Source of the DNA: Allodiplogaster sudhausi
Taxonomy: Eukaryota > Nematoda > Chromadorea > Rhabditida > Diplogasteridae
Assembly (NCBI GenBank): GCA_945643635.1
Contig: CALZFC010000053.1
Span: 62,001-126,000, forward strand
DNA length: 64,000 nucleotides
Direction: 5' to 3'
The notes under the pieces are model-generated. The model saw only the letters and a list, made by a program, of their open reading frames with translations, ran no database searches and was not told the origin of the DNA. The position numbers were made by a program, and so were the translations under genes. The number at the start of each line of letters is the position of its first letter. The first letter of the stretch is position 1. Shown here one piece after another: positions 31,490-41,850 of the stretch.

Positions 31490-31960
31490 TTCAATGACAA
31501 TTCTAAAAATGACATTTCACGCTCGGTTCTCATCCGGCACAATTCTAAAAATGATATTTTCCGCTCGGTTCTCATCCGGCACAATTCTAAAAATGACATT
31601 TTCCGCTCGGTTCTCATCCGGCACAATTCTAAAAATGACATTTTACGCTCGGTTCTCATCCGGCACAATTCTAAAAATGACATTTTACGCTCGTTTCTCA
31701 TCCGGCACAAATCTAAAAATGACATTTTACGCTCGGTTCTCATCCGGCACAATTTTAAAAATGATATTTTAGGCTCTGTTCTCATAAGGCACAATTCTAA
31801 AAATGACATTTTACGCTCGGTTCTCATCCGGCACAATTCTAAAAATGACATTTTACGCTCGGTTCTCATCTGGTACAATTTAAAAAATGACTTTTTCCGC
31901 TCAGTTCTCATCCGGCACAATTCTAAAAATTACATTTTACGCTCGGTTCTCATCCGGCAC
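31490..31960. repeat. 42-bp minisatellite array, second element right arm
   Basis: About 11 units in inverted orientation relative to 30,260-30,825. Confidence 0.95.
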
Positions 31961-32202
31961 ATTCCCAAAATTACCAAATTCCGCTCGGTTCTCATCCGGG
32001 CCATTCCAAAAAAAGACCTTCTCCGCTCGGTTCTCATCCGGGCATGCACTCTACGCTCGGTTCTCATCCGGCGTATGCATGAAAATATTATCCGCGCTCG
32101 GTTCTCATCCGGCAGATTCTCTTTGTGCTCGGTTCTCAAACGGCCGGTCAAGGTTCTTATACGACGTGTTCTCATCCGCCGGTTCTCAAACGACGTAGCG
32201 CC

Positions 32203-32211
32203 CCTTCGAAG
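32203..32211. repeat. Target-site duplication of the second element, right
   Basis: CCTTCGAAG, matching 29,991-29,999. Confidence 0.9.
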
Positions 32212-32319
32212 ACGACATCAGGTCATGGGACACTCACGTGTCTCTAGCAGATCTCAGGATGTTGTCAGCGGCGACGAGTCTGTGATCATGGGTCATGGGC
32301 GAGCCCCGTTCCATCATAA

Positions 32320-34080
32320 AATAAATTAGGCAATTCTTTCAATGTTATGTTTAGTCAATTTACGTTGTTCTTGCATGTATGCTTAGTATAAATGTTCAAT
32401 AAACTTTGGAAAAATGATGTGTTGATTTGATGGATACAACTATTTTTTCTTCATGTCTCTATGATGACTCAGGATGATTTCATTATCGCTCGAAGGATAC
32501 CTAACATTCGATCCATGGTGCTAAATCACTTGGACTAATGTTCTGTGAAATACAAACGAGATCTAACTCCACACCAAATGTTGATCAACGTTTTGTCAAA
32601 CTTTTTCTTCTTCTCCGGATTAATCGCTCGTTTGATGAAGTATTACATAGATATAGTGAGAAGAGAGAGGAATTAGAGTAGAACGGTTGAAGAAATCACA
32701 AAGACGACTATTCTGACTTTTCCTGGAGGAATGGCGTGAGGATTGGAAAATCGATTTATTTGTAACTTAAGCGCTGCCCGGAGAGAGGAATAGAGAGAAT
32801 GTAAGAGAGAGTGACAGAAAAAGAGAGAGAGACAGGAAAAAGAGAGAGAGAGACAGAGAGAAAGAAAGAGATAGAGAGAGAAAGAGAGAGAAAGAGAGAA
32901 AAAGAGAGAGGAAGAGAGGGAGAAAGAAAGAGAGAGAGAGAGAGAGTAGGAGGAACAAGCCGTAGAACGAAAGAAACGTTTGACCCAGAGAGTTCAGTTC
33001 TTCTCTCTCACTAGCATATCGTTTCTATGTTTGCAATGACTCTCTCTCTCTAACACTTTCTCCCTCTCCTCCTCCTTCACAAGCACTCTGTGTCTCTCTC
33101 TCCACTCTTTGCTCCTCCATCGGCGCCAGGTCGCTCTTCATTCGCATCGCCTTCCCTACCCTTCACCTGGTCTGCTCTCTAACACAGAGCCTGCAACATT
33201 CTTCTTCTCGTATACATCGAGAAATAAAGAGGAAAAGAAAAAAATCGAAGGTGGTAAGTCTATCTAGTTTTTTTTTAAAATAATAGATCTGTTAAATTAT
33301 GATTCATTCAACCTGTGTACTAGTTCAAATATATACCTTATAGTTGGAACAAAGACCGACCGAAATTGTCTACTTTGTTTAGTCTTTAATGGTAGGAAAA
33401 ATGCTCACAAGCAAAGAGACTCTTGGTCAAATGAGTTATTATTTTTTCAATGACAAAGTAGCTTTTCATAACCAAAGACTATGCAGTTGAGGTGTAATTA
33501 CGCACTGAGGAGGATGCGACACCGACGGCAGCCGGCGTGCCAAAGGCCAACTATCAGTCGGAAGGCATCCATTGGAATCCCTTATTGTTAGCACAGGGAA
33601 CATGGGCCACTATTTCGACCAACGAGACCTGTTGGACTCTGTGTCTACAACAGCATGGGCAAGAAAGAGAGCGTAAGAAGAACGCCAAAGGCTCCCGACT
33701 GATTTGGTTCCCGACTGATTGAACACAAGACCTTAGGGTCAGGACATCTTGAAGCTGATGCCTGGTAATGTGTGCGCCCGGCCTCTTTTCGACTACGGAC
33801 TGCAAATGGAAAGAAGGATGGAAGGCGGTCTGCGACGACGTGGCCAGTTGGGAAACTCGAATGGAGTGCACTCTGCTGATGGACCTTTCTGAATGTTTCA
33901 ACAGCAAGCGCCTGTGCAAATGGTTTAATTACCAAGGTCCGACCCATTCCATGAAGAACAAGGCAACAACGTTTTCGTCTGGTTGTAATCAGAACAAAAT
34001 TAAATTAATTAAGCAATTCTTTAAATGTTATATTAAGTCAATTTATGTTGTTCTTTTTTGCTTATTATAAATGTTGTACA
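32320..34080 (+). repeat. Tandem unit b
   Basis: The most complete uninterrupted unit. It has TAAACTTTGGAAAAATGATG near 32,400, CAGGATGATTTCATTATCGC near 32,470, TGTCAAACTTTTTCTTCTTC near 32,602, a GA-rich tract (32,805-32,946), the core GCCAGGTCGCTCTTCATTCG (33,127) through TTCTTCTCGTATACATCGAG near 33,205-33,225, the donor GGTGGTAAGTC near 33,248, TGTCTACTTTGTTTAGTCTT near 33,368, and a tail ending ATTATAAATGTTGTACA. An open stretch at 33,768-34,070 is Cys-containing but unrecognised. Function unknown. Confidence 0.75.
32805..32946. repeat. GA-rich microsatellite
   Basis: Imperfect (GA)n/(AAGAGAG)n tract within tandem unit b. Confidence 0.9.
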
Positions 34081-34089
34081 GCTCGAATG

Positions 34090-35060
34090 ACCAATCATGC
34101 AAGAAAAAAAGTGCGGCTAGCTTTCATTGAAATGCGAGCGAGTTCATGGTAAACTGCACATCAAATTTTCATCAACTTTATTTTGTCAAACTTTCTTTTT
34201 ATTCATCTCCGGATTAATCGCTCGGTTGACAAAGAAGTGCTCTGAGATTGAGATAATATAGTGTTGTCGAGAGGGCGAGAGAGAGAGAAACAAAGAGCGA
34301 GAAAGAGAAAGAGAGAAAAATAGGTAGACAGAATGTCAAATGGAACATGGGTGAACGAGATGTTCAAACTGCCAGATAAAGCGTCACAGTTGCCATGTTT
34401 TTCTGTAAGAAGACGGAGAGACCATAATGGATCCTTCTGGTTAATATTTTATGTTCTTGGACCTCTGCTAAGGAATGAGGATGTCGACACTGTCGGCTAT
34501 CGATGAGTATATGTATGTAACTCTATCATGACAGAGAGAGAAGAGAGAGCGAGAGTACGAGAGAAGGATTGTTTGGAAAAAAAGTGATAGACACCCCTTG
34601 CTTCTCTCTCTCTCTCTATCTCTCTCTCTCTTTCTCTCTGTGTCCGTCACGCTCTCTCGTTCGGCCCATCTGCCCTTCCTGACCCTCCTTTCCCCGCTTC
34701 ATTCCTTCACCCACGCTGCTCACAGCCCAGCGACCTGCTCTCCTACACAGAGCACTTCTTTATTCTACTCGCATACATCGAGTGCTCAAAGCGTTCAGGA
34801 ATATTTTTTAAAACAGGTATGTATCGGATCTTAATTCAAGCTCTAAAACATACTTTTTTTTATATCTCGATAATAGTCATAATATCTTTTGCTTCTTATC
34901 CTTGATATCATTCAATAATTTCTAAATTGATATGTACTCGTACTTTTGTCGTTGCTGAAACACTTTCTTATGTTATTAAATTGCGACTGGTTATTATAGT
35001 CGAGAAATATCCAACAAGGATTTTCTCGGAGCCTCTCGATCTTTTTCTTACTTTCCTATA
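34090..35060 (+). repeat. Tandem unit c (second subtype)
   Basis: Has the TCTCTC tract (34,603-34,640), GCGACCTGCTCTCCTACACA near 34,730, ACTCGCATACATCGAGTGCT near 34,768 and an ACAGGTATGTAT donor near 34,815. Its downstream segment (TTGCGACTGGTTATTATAG near 34,981) is shared with unit f rather than with units a, b, d and e. Confidence 0.7.
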
Positions 35061-35177
35061 AATGGGAAGAAAATGCTCTTATTTTCTGTCAGTATTTAGT
35101 TGACTGATCGCCTGCTCCGCTGTCATTTCGATGCTGATTAGGTCACCGGAGATCGGCTCCATGAAGCGGAGACGGAT

Positions 35178-35576
35178 GTGTGGTTGACAGAAGCGATCTC
35201 CGCTACTATAAAAAAGGGCAGAAATATGTACAACAAATTTCCCAAGTTGTGGAGTTGTCTGTTCTGCAAAGAGCAACACTACTCCACCTCGTGCCCTAAC
35301 ATGACGAACCTGGGACAACGTCTAGCAACAATTGCTAGACGCAAGGCGTGCAACCAACGCTTGAACATCAAGCACGCCGAATGCGAAAAAAAGATGCCGC
35401 TCATGCGGACAGAGACACTCACAAGCAATCTGCACGGGCAATTTTTGAGACGGAGAAAACCATCAACGACAACAACTACGACTACATGTTTTCTATTGTT
35501 TTTGTTTTTATTGTATTCATTTTGTATTTGTTTTATTGATTGTGCAGCCTTTACAAGAACAAAGATAAAAGAGTGA
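35178..35576 (+). pseudogene. Gag-like zinc-knuckle fragment downstream of unit c
   Basis: Open frame containing NKFPKLWSCLFCKEQHYSTS followed by C, that is C-x2-C-x3-H-x4-C, then a basic helical stretch with ARRKACNQRLNIKHAEC. The finger has the same spacing as the first knuckle of BEL ORF3 in this window (CPLCTQPHRATLC) and the layout finger, basic helix, second Cys group is that of BEL Gag. No start or spliced context was established. It may be the 3' exon of unit c or an old retroelement scrap. Confidence 0.45.
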
Positions 35577-35595
35577 AAAAAGCTCTTTTCAAGCG

Positions 35596-36055
35596 ATTGG
35601 GATCAGGGATGTAGAACAAAAAACTCCCTGACCAAAAAATTTTTTGTCCTCAAAAAAACCGGTTTTTTTGAGGACAAAAAACAAAAAGAAGTACAAAAAA
35701 CAAAAAATTACAAAAAAAACCAAAAAAGTTGCATTAATCGTAATTTTAGAGGAGAAAATTGGTTAATTTCTTGATCTACAACACCCATAACACTATAAAA
35801 GTCGTAAAACAAATTCGGAAATGACGAATATACTAAAAAGTGATATAACGAGTTGAGAAATTAGAACCCTTTAATCTTAAAATTTTGCCGGAGGAAGAGA
35901 CATCCGAAAGATTTCGAGTAAAAACTTTTTTTGTTTTTTCGGGCCGACCCCAAACAAAACAAAAAAAAACAAAAAAGTTTTTTGTTAAAACCCCAAAAAA
36001 CCAAAAAAAACCAAAAAAAAACAAAAAAACAAAAAACTGCAACCCTGATTGGGAT
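35596..36055. mobile_element. hAT-type non-autonomous element with 8-bp duplication
   Basis: The element proper is 35,604-36,047, flanked by ATTGGGAT at 35,596-35,603 and 36,048-36,055. The termini are CAGGGATGTAG at the left and CTGCAACCCTG at the right, inverted with one or two mismatches. An 8-bp duplication with CAGGG termini fits hAT elements. The interior is mostly (CAAAAA)-like low complexity with no coding capacity. Confidence 0.75.
35640..35681. repeat. 42-bp perfect palindrome
   Basis: Two 21-base arms (TTTTTTGTCCTCAAAAAAAC followed by C, and its complement) meet at a central CCGG with no spacer, within the hAT-type element. Confidence 0.9.
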
Positions 36056-36699
36056 ATAGGGGAATTGCACGTCAAGCTCTCATTCGCCCATACTAAAGTG
36101 GAGTATGCCATGCCCCGAACACACTCCGAATTCGAAGTTAACTTGCAAGCTTTGCACTGACAGGGAGAAATCTGCTGGGCAGCGGGTGGCCGCTGCCCTT
36201 CTCCTTTTCTCTCTCTCTCTCTCCATAACCTCTCTTGCATTCCATCTCCCTAGTCTTCTTCGCAAAACCACTAAGAACAAGAATAAGAAGAAAAGCAATT
36301 ACTTATATTCTATCTAATTGTGTTTTTATATCTCTTCCTTGATGATATTTGCAAGCTACCGTTATACTCGAGATTTTCGCATTCCCTGTTCAAGCATCCC
36401 CCGAGGAAACGCACGTTAATATGCATAAATGATATTACAAGAAAAAGAGAATAATTTGTTATGTATCGGATAATGAACTAGAAAATTGAACTTTTGTGCT
36501 CACAGCAAATGGAATTTTTAGTAAACTAAAAGACATGCTTGACTAATCATTTAATTTTGAAGAAAAAAAATGTGATAAGATGTCATAATTGAAATATGTA
36601 AGAAGGACATTATATGAGCGAAAGAGCGGCAGAGAAAGACGCTTTTTTTTTCTAAAACAGGGTCTATTTGAGCCTGTGAAGTTTCGTCGAAAAATTTTA

Positions 36700-36911
36700 G
36701 AAAGATAGAGAATGAGAGTGAGACAGAGAGAGAGAGAGATAAAGCGAGAGAAAAATAGCCAGAACCTTTAAATTTTGCTCGATTACTTCGTGTGATTCAG
36801 GGAAATGAAATACTCTGCAATTCTTCTTTTTTTCCAGCCTCATTTAATTTTTTTCTTTCAATACCACTATCCGTTCATATCAATGTCTGTGATTACTCTC
36901 TCTCTCTCTCT

Positions 36912-36942
<31 letters not shown>

Positions 36943-37290
36943 GCTCGCTCGCTAACGCTTTCCCTCTTCTCCTCGTTTTCTCACACTCTGCGTCTCTCTC
37001 TCTCAACTGATTGCTCATGGGGGGGGGGGCCGCCTTCCATTCCCATCTCTTTTCCTGCCCTTCATCCGGTCTGCTCTCCTATACAGAGCCCCGTTATTTA
37101 AAATTCTTCGCCTCGCATACATCAATAACATAAAATGTGCGGAAACATCGAAGATGGTAAGTCGCTCAGTTTTTTTTATCATTATTTGCATATCTATATT
37201 CTAAACTTATGTCATTTCCGTGCATACTAATACATACATTCATATATTTAGTAAAAATTCAACCGAAATAGTTAACTTTTCTATTCTCTA
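36700..37290 (+). repeat. Tandem unit d
   Basis: CT tract (36,897-36,945), a divergent core with GGTCTGCTCTCCTATACAGA near 37,069 and CGCCTCGCATACATCAATAA near 37,108, donor GATGGTAAGTCG near 37,153, and GTTAACTTTTCTATTCTCTA near 37,273. A run of ten G lies at about 37,020. Confidence 0.7.
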
Positions 37291-37294
37291 ATGG

Positions 37295-37620
37295 TGGGCA
37301 AAAAGTCATGTCAAAAGACAAAGTATTACGAACATGAGTAAAGGCACTTGTTTATGGGAAACCTGTAATAATAAAAAGAAACCTCATTTATCGTCCTCTT
37401 GAGATTGCTCAACCGCGAAGAGAGCCTAAAAGAGGACTTTGTCATTGCCGTGATAACGACAATCATCACACCTCAATATGCACTGTTTCCAAAGAGTTAC
37501 GAGAAAAAATTGTGACTCGCAACGGATATTGCAATTACTGCGAAAGGACTATGGTTTTTTGCAAGGAGAATCCATGCAAACAAGAATGCTTTATAATTCA
37601 ACTACTACGGCACTCCATGA
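37295..37620 (+). pseudogene. Gag-like zinc-knuckle exon downstream of unit d
   Basis: After the unit core a frame reads VKALVYGKPVIIKRNLIYRP and LEIAQPRREPKRGLCHC, then DNDNHHTSIC, a C-x-C...H-x4-C knuckle. VSKELREKIVTRNGYCNYCE and further Cys follow. The stretch before the knuckle matches the open frame after unit e (KMFAYWEANNVCKTYHIYRH, then LEVGQPRRAPKR), which supports its being a conserved exon of the unit. A TGA near 37,335 breaks the frame on its upstream side. Confidence 0.45.
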
Positions 37621-37976
37621 ATTCGAACTCGGAAATATCATCCATATTCCTGACTACTTAAATCATTCTGATCTATCGGACCCTACTCTTCATTTTTCTT
37701 ATACGCATATGTATGAATCTTACTTGCATATTAACACTTTTGGATTATTTTTTTTAGGCGTCTTATATCTGATTGATAATACATACAACATTCATAAATT
37801 CATTTTTTGTTCATAACGCCAAATGGAAAATTACATACACATGTCTCACCTTATTCTTCAGCAGATGTCCATCTTCTGATTTCACAGCAGACAGATGATT
37901 TTATTTCTACCGTGGGAATCTTATCCTTCAGAGCAAATCTATTTTATCACAGCCATTAAATTGAGAATGCCGTCCA

Positions 37977-38210
37977 GTGAAAAGAGCAGAGACATCCTTC
38001 ATTGTCTGTCATGCAAAGATAGAGCAACACGCCTTCTACTTCATACATGCTCGACTCGAACGGAATGTCCACTCCCGTCTCGCAATGAAATTGTTTGACG
38101 CGATGACGAAGGAGAACGTACATATTGCGGTCAAACATCTTTCTTCTCCACTATTATCATCCTCTCAATTAATCAATCTCACAACTGTTCACCTACCTTT
38201 CCCGTCATAG
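37977..38210 (+). other. Unrecognised open frame, possible exon remnant
   Basis: About 75 codons including SFIVCHAKIEQHAFYFIHAR and LAMKLFDAMTKENVHIAVKH, which read like protein rather than repeat. No domain recognised and no splice context established. Confidence 0.2.
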
Positions 38211-38406
38211 TAACATGAACACATGCAAGTCGCCAGCCGCCTATAATGATAATGATAATGTCATTATCAACAAATATCAGACATGGGAATGATCTTCATT
38301 CGAATCGAGAACTATATTTACAACGAGAACTTTCAATTCACTTTTCTTTTCGGCCGGGATGCGACGTCGACAGCAGAACACTGTTTTACAGCGGCGTTGC
38401 AGGAAG

Positions 38407-38407
<1 letters not shown>

Positions 38408-38453
<46 letters not shown>

Positions 38454-38510
38454 AGAAGAAGAAGAAGAAAAAGAGACAGAAGGGAGGAAGAGAGAGAGAG
38501 GAAGAAGGGA
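38408..38510. repeat. GA-rich microsatellite
   Basis: (GA)n then (GAAGAA)n and mixed GGGA repeats just upstream of unit e. Confidence 0.9.
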
Positions 38511-38554
38511 GAAGGATAGGAAGAGACGAAGATTAGGAACATTGCCAAGAAATA

Positions 38555-39560
38555 AAGCAATAGTGAACCGTTAGACAGAGAGAGTTCAATGAAAAATAGA
38601 TGGCCGTATTGCTGTCTTTTTTCACTATCCGTTTGTTTCTATGTTTGTGATGACTCTCTCTCTTTCTCTCTTTCTCTCTAACACTTTCACTCTTCTCCTT
38701 TTCCTTTCGCACTCTGCGTCTCTAATTCTGCACTTATTGCTCATCCGGGGCCAGGCTGCCCGTCATTCGCATCGCTTTTCCTGCCCTTCACTTGGTCTGC
38801 TCTCCTACACAGAGCTCCCTTCTGCAATATTCTTCTTCTCGCATATATCGAGAGCTTAAAATGCAAAGGAAATCAAAGATGGTAAGTCGTTCAGTTTTTA
38901 GAAAATTGTTTATCTATCTATATTCTCTTAAAGTTAAGCCATTTCCGTACCTACTAGTACATACATATATGTATGTAGCTATATGAAAATTCAACCAAGA
39001 TTGTTTACTTTGTTTCTCCTCTAATGCTAGGCAAAAAGCTCAAAGCAGAAATGCTCGTATCAAATGCGTTATATTTTTCATTCAATGACAAAGTATTAGG
39101 AACATCAGTAAAGATGTTTGCTTATTGGGAAGCCAATAATGTGTGCAAAACATACCATATTTATCGTCATCTTGAGGTTGGTCAGCCGCGTAGAGCCCCT
39201 AAAAGGTGACCTCGCGGACCGTTCAAGCTGTTAACTTTGACCTGGTGCCCTGCGGAGAAATCTCTCTCTGGCGACCGAAAAAAAAACTTTGGGCTCAACC
39301 ACTGACACTGCTGAGGTTGAATCAGTCGAAAGCATATGACTTCATAACCTAGCCAATATGACCATGCAGATGAGGTTTAATTACTCCGGAGTTTGTGCAA
39401 AAGGTTTAATTACCAAGGTATGATACATCCATGAATTTCAGGGATCAGACTTTTACGCTTGCTGAGGGGAATCAGAACATAAAATAAATTAGACAATTCT
39501 TTAAATTTCATGCTTGAAAACGTTTACTTTGTTCTTGTATAAATATGTAAATGTTTGATA
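38555..39560 (+). repeat. Tandem unit e
   Basis: GCAATAGTGAACCGTTAGAC leader, CT tract (38,652-38,680), GGTCTGCTCTCCTACACAGA near 38,794, TTCTTCTCGCATATATCGAG near 38,832, donor GATGGTAAGTCG near 38,879, then a putative second exon after TAATGCTAG (39,026) reading GKKLKAEMLVSNALYFSFND. The tail AAAATAAATTAGACAATTCT is near 39,480 and GATAAACTTTGGAAAATATG near 39,556. Confidence 0.75.
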
Positions 39561-39579
39561 AACTTTGGAAAATATGTGT

Positions 39580-39822
39580 TCTTTGTTGACCTGCTGTGAA
39601 TAATTGGTTTTACCTTATGGTAGCAAATGATGCATGAGGAGCGCAGTATGACTTCATTAAAAAATGCAAATACGTACAAACGTACGGTCCATTCTGGCCT
39701 AAGTCTCCTAACAATAAGGAATAAGGATATCGACACTATCGACTATTGATGAGTGAATCATGAGAGAGAAAGAGTGCGAGAGAAAGAGTGTTACGCTGCT
39801 TTCCAGCATTGCTTGCTCTCAC

Positions 39823-39864
<42 letters not shown>

Positions 39865-40570
39865 CCGGTCCATATCACGCTTTCTTTTTTCGACCCCTAT
39901 TTCTTCATATCTCTCACTATCGTCCTTCCTCTTTATCTCTCTCTTTCTCTCACTCTCACCCTCTTTCTCTCTTGCTCTCTGTATCCAGCGCGCTCTCTCT
40001 TCCAACCTATATCTCCTTATACCACCTCTTCAACTTCATTGCTCCATTCACACCGCTCACAGGCCGGCGACCTGCTCTCCTACACAGAGCCCGTCTACTT
40101 CTTCTTCTACTCGCATAAATCGAGAACTAAAAGCGTTCAGGAATATTCTGTAAAGTGGTAAGTATCTTTTAATTTTTAATACAAGCTCCATAATAATAAT
40201 AATATCTTATCTTCCAGCGTTTATCATTGAGATCATGATTTTTTTTTTTTAATATTTCGACGATGTACTTAGACCGTCGTAGTTGCCGAAACTCTGAAGA
40301 ATTTTTTTATATTATTAAATTGCGAATGGTTATTATCGGTAGAATTTATTAAGGATTTTCTTGTAGCTTCTCGATTTTTCCCTCTTATTTTCTATAAGTT
40401 GGAAAATCTTTCAGTAGATAATTAAAAGTCCCTCGTTGTTCAGGATTTCTCGACGAAGCTGGATGCCATAGGCGGTGTTAAACATCGCTCTCTTCGTCAA
40501 GGTCCAGCATTCGTGACAGGGAAATAATCAACATAGTCAATTTTATGTTGTTTTTGTATGCTTACTATTG
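39580..40570 (+). repeat. Tandem unit f (second subtype)
   Basis: AGCGCAGTATGACTTCATTA near 39,640, a long CT tract (39,822-39,860), GGCGACCTGCTCTCCTACAC near 40,066, CTCGCATAAATCGAGAACTA near 40,108, donor GTGGTAAGTATC near 40,155, and TTGCGAATGGTTATTATCGG near 40,319 as in unit c. Confidence 0.75.
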
Positions 40571-40649
40571 TCATTGTACAGAACCGCCCGCCCCAGAAAG
40601 AGGGGCGGAGTTATTTGCAGAAGTATGCGCCAACCTGGACGACGCTATA

Positions 40650-41320
40650 AGTGTTGGATAAACTCTGGAAAAATTATCTGCTGCTTTGATGTTGATAGCT
40701 TTTTTTTTCTTCTTCGTCAATCAAGAGCACAGGATGACTTAATTAAACGAGCCATGTTATGATGCAAATATGTACAAACGTAGGATTCTTTCCAAAGTCC
40801 TTCTGTCCATATGTTACGTTCATGGGTCGCTGCTAAGGAATAAGGATATCGAAACGGTCGACTATCGATATAACGCTAATCATCAGAGAGAAAAAGATTG
40901 AGAACGAGAGTATGTGAGAGAATGGTTGTTTAGAGAAAAGAGATCGATGCTCTTGGCTTTTCTCACCCACTCTCGCTCTCCCTATCTCTCGTTCTCTCTG
41001 TGTCCACCACTCTCTCTCTCTCTCTTCCGAGCCATATCTCCTCCCTGTACCTCCCTCCCCATTTGTTCCCTCACTCACGCTCCTCACCGAATGGCGACCT
41101 GCTCTCATACACTGAGTTCAATTACATTTTACTTCTGCTCGCATTCACCGACCACCTTGAATGAATGTGGCTCATGGCCAAGAGGATCGAGCGCGATGGA
41201 GACATGTGCGAGATGGCTCTGTTCTGTTGTTCATGGCGCGGGGTGAGAAGATCAAAGAGTTGCGGGGCGACGTTAACCTTTTGAAAAGACGGCTCCAGAC
41301 CCCCGAGCAAGATTGAGATG
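40650..41320 (+). repeat. Tandem unit g (most diverged)
   Basis: GATAAACTCTGGAAAAATTA near 40,658, CACAGGATGACTTAATTAAA near 40,730, CT tract near 41,012, GGCGACCTGCTCTCATACAC near 41,093 and CTGCTCGCATTCACCGACC near 41,136. The usual donor is not clear. A short open frame (MARGEKIKELRGDVNLLKRR) lies at about 41,233-41,310. Confidence 0.6.
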
Positions 41321-41850
41321 AACTGTCCCCTCTCCCTTCTCCACCCCCATGCTTTCTACTCCATTTTACTCCTTGCTCCCCGGCCCAGACATGCTTTCAG
41401 CGTAGGTAACAAGTAAGAGTTAAACGACTGCGACTACACGAAATGTCGTCTTGACATCTCTTAGAATGTAGCAGAATAGCCGAGTGCAGGAATGAACGTT
41501 CATTTCTGTTTCCGCTGTGACCAAAACTTCCATAATAAGATGTCCTGACTCTGTAATTGAATTTTCAACTTTATTTATCACCTAAAGAAATTATTTCTAC
41601 TGATGAAAGTTACTGATGAATGTTACGATTTGTTTATTTGTTTATTTTTTAAAGTTTTAAATATCAACAAATTAAATATTTCCGTAAAATCTAATAATAA
41701 TATTACATTAGCTAAAGTTATAATTATTATATGCTTTATTGCATAAAAGTTTGTCTTGCATATTGTCTTCATGTAAGCGCATTCAAAAATCACACAGTAA
41801 CTAAAGGTTTTGAATCAGGAAAAAAAAAGTTCATCGGAGAGCTACTTTAG
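41320..41850. other. Intergenic stretch; no gene seen
   Basis: AT-rich with a C-rich patch near 41,320-41,390. It is the 3' flank of the first gene of the minus-strand cluster. Confidence 0.5.

Larger units (their letters stand above)
30000..32202. mobile_element. Non-autonomous MULE relative with long minisatellite arms
   Basis: A 2203-bp element with inverted termini GGCGCTACGTCGTTTGAGAA and complement, flanked by a perfect 9-bp duplication. It shares the terminal GGCGCTA and the GATGAGAACC motif with the neighbouring MULE. The arms are 42-bp arrays (left about 30,260-30,825, right about 31,490-31,960) preceded by shorter-period GGATGAGAACCGAGCG boxes. The centre (30,826-31,489) has no transposase. 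Such a foldback structure suggests mobilisation in trans by a MULE transposase, possibly the one next door. Confidence 0.88.

Noticed and set aside
30438..31920. Repetitive proteins such as MRTERKMSFLELC repeats on either strand
   Set aside because: The 42-bp period is a multiple of three, so any frame without a stop in one unit stays open. No start context, splice signals or codon preference support a gene.
32767..33014. Ser/Leu-rich or Arg/Glu-rich open frames in CT/GA tracts (also near 36,900, 38,400, 39,800, 54,200, 57,050, 58,450)
   Set aside because: They are translations of microsatellites without recognisable domains.
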